A stretch of 39,771 nt of DNA. Origin: a virus. The stretch is from positions 1 to 39,771 of the IMG/VR virus record IMGVR_UViG_3300034107_001095; one strand, given 5' to 3'. Both the position numbers and the translations under genes were made by a program. This document shows positions 39,626 through 39,771 of the stretch, piece after piece. The notes below the pieces were generated by a model. The model saw only the letters and a list, made by a program, of their open reading frames with translations. It ran no database searches and had not been told where the DNA came from. Within the stretch, counting starts at the first letter, position 1, and every line of letters begins with the position of its first letter.

Positions 39626-39771
39626 CCCATCCATATAACCGCCCAAAACAGGCGGTTTTTAATTAAGAAAAAGCAAAACCGCGCCCGCAGTTGTTTGGGC
39701 GTAATTACAGGCTATATGTGTGTTTTGTAACCCATATAGTTTGATTATTACGGGTTTATATATGTATTGCT
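39289..39771. repeat. Terminal overlap, right copy
   Basis: Matches 1-483 with 14 substitutions; see the left copy. This version is the better reading of the locus because the terminase frame runs through it continuously from 38126. Confidence 0.9.
39637..39660 (+). terminator. Terminator after large terminase
   Basis: AACCGCC (39637-39643) pairs with GGCGGTT (39651-39657), followed by TTT. It closes the packaging operon on the circular genome before the DUF6712-like gene. Confidence 0.75.

Overview
The window is a complete temperate tailed-phage genome, or an excised circular prophage, of siphovirus type (long tape measure, no recognisable contractile sheath). It was assembled slightly past its own end: bases 1-483 repeat bases 39289-39771 with 14 mismatches, so the unit length is about 39288 bp. 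The host is probably a Bacteroidetes bacterium. Start codons are preceded by A-rich leaders rather than strong Shine-Dalgarno sites. Several gaps carry the Bacteroidetes promoter signature TTG-N18..21-TAnnTTTG. Signal peptides end in the typical A-Q style, and several proteins resemble families found mainly in Bacteroidetes phages (DUF6712-like, DUF5675-like, an integrase with a Y-S-W-K box).

Layout. 1-372: tail end of the large terminase gene (duplicate copy) and its terminator. 550-1596: DUF6712-like gene. 1593-4313: leftward lysogeny block of integrase, a putative attP with two inverted TTGCCA-type arm sites, a lipoprotein gene, an XRE repressor and a divergent control region. 4314-5388: Cro-like gene, about 260 nt of hairpin-rich non-coding DNA, an initiator-type tRNA(CAT), two tandem terminators and a structured leader. 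5389-10371: a membrane/coiled-coil protein, a small protein and a TOPRIM-like/SF3 helicase replication protein. 10412-10623: an iteron cluster, the probable replication origin. 10734-13154: small early or accessory proteins and a DUF5675-like protein. 13159-16640: tail tip/baseplate-type proteins. 16744-24794: a second tail/adhesion module opened by its own promoter and a DnaA-domain-IV-like HTH protein, ending in three proteins with Sec signal peptides (two of them fibre-like) and a small membrane protein. 24848-28196: capsid (protease-scaffold, major capsid protein, decoration-like protein). 28269-35024: tail tube, small proteins, likely chaperones, tail completion proteins and tape measure. 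35039-35240: an isolated micro transcription unit. 35283-39625: packaging (portal, small and large terminase).

How it works together. The repressor and lipoprotein form one leftward operon opposed by the Cro-like gene, so the lipoprotein should be made in the lysogen. The helicase gene sits beside the iterons, and a promoter overlaps the outermost iterons, which suggests coupled replication and early transcription. Structural genes are co-directional and mostly tightly packed, broken by strong terminators at 16675, 28215, 29115, 35028, 35203 and 39637.

The most unusual points are the signal peptides on virion-type proteins, the initiator-like tRNA behind a structured non-coding block, the iteron/promoter overlap, the symmetric attP arms, the promoter-terminator micro-unit at 35 kb, and a capsid-cluster gene that looks like an in-frame fusion to an exported protein. 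No endolysin is recognisable with confidence.
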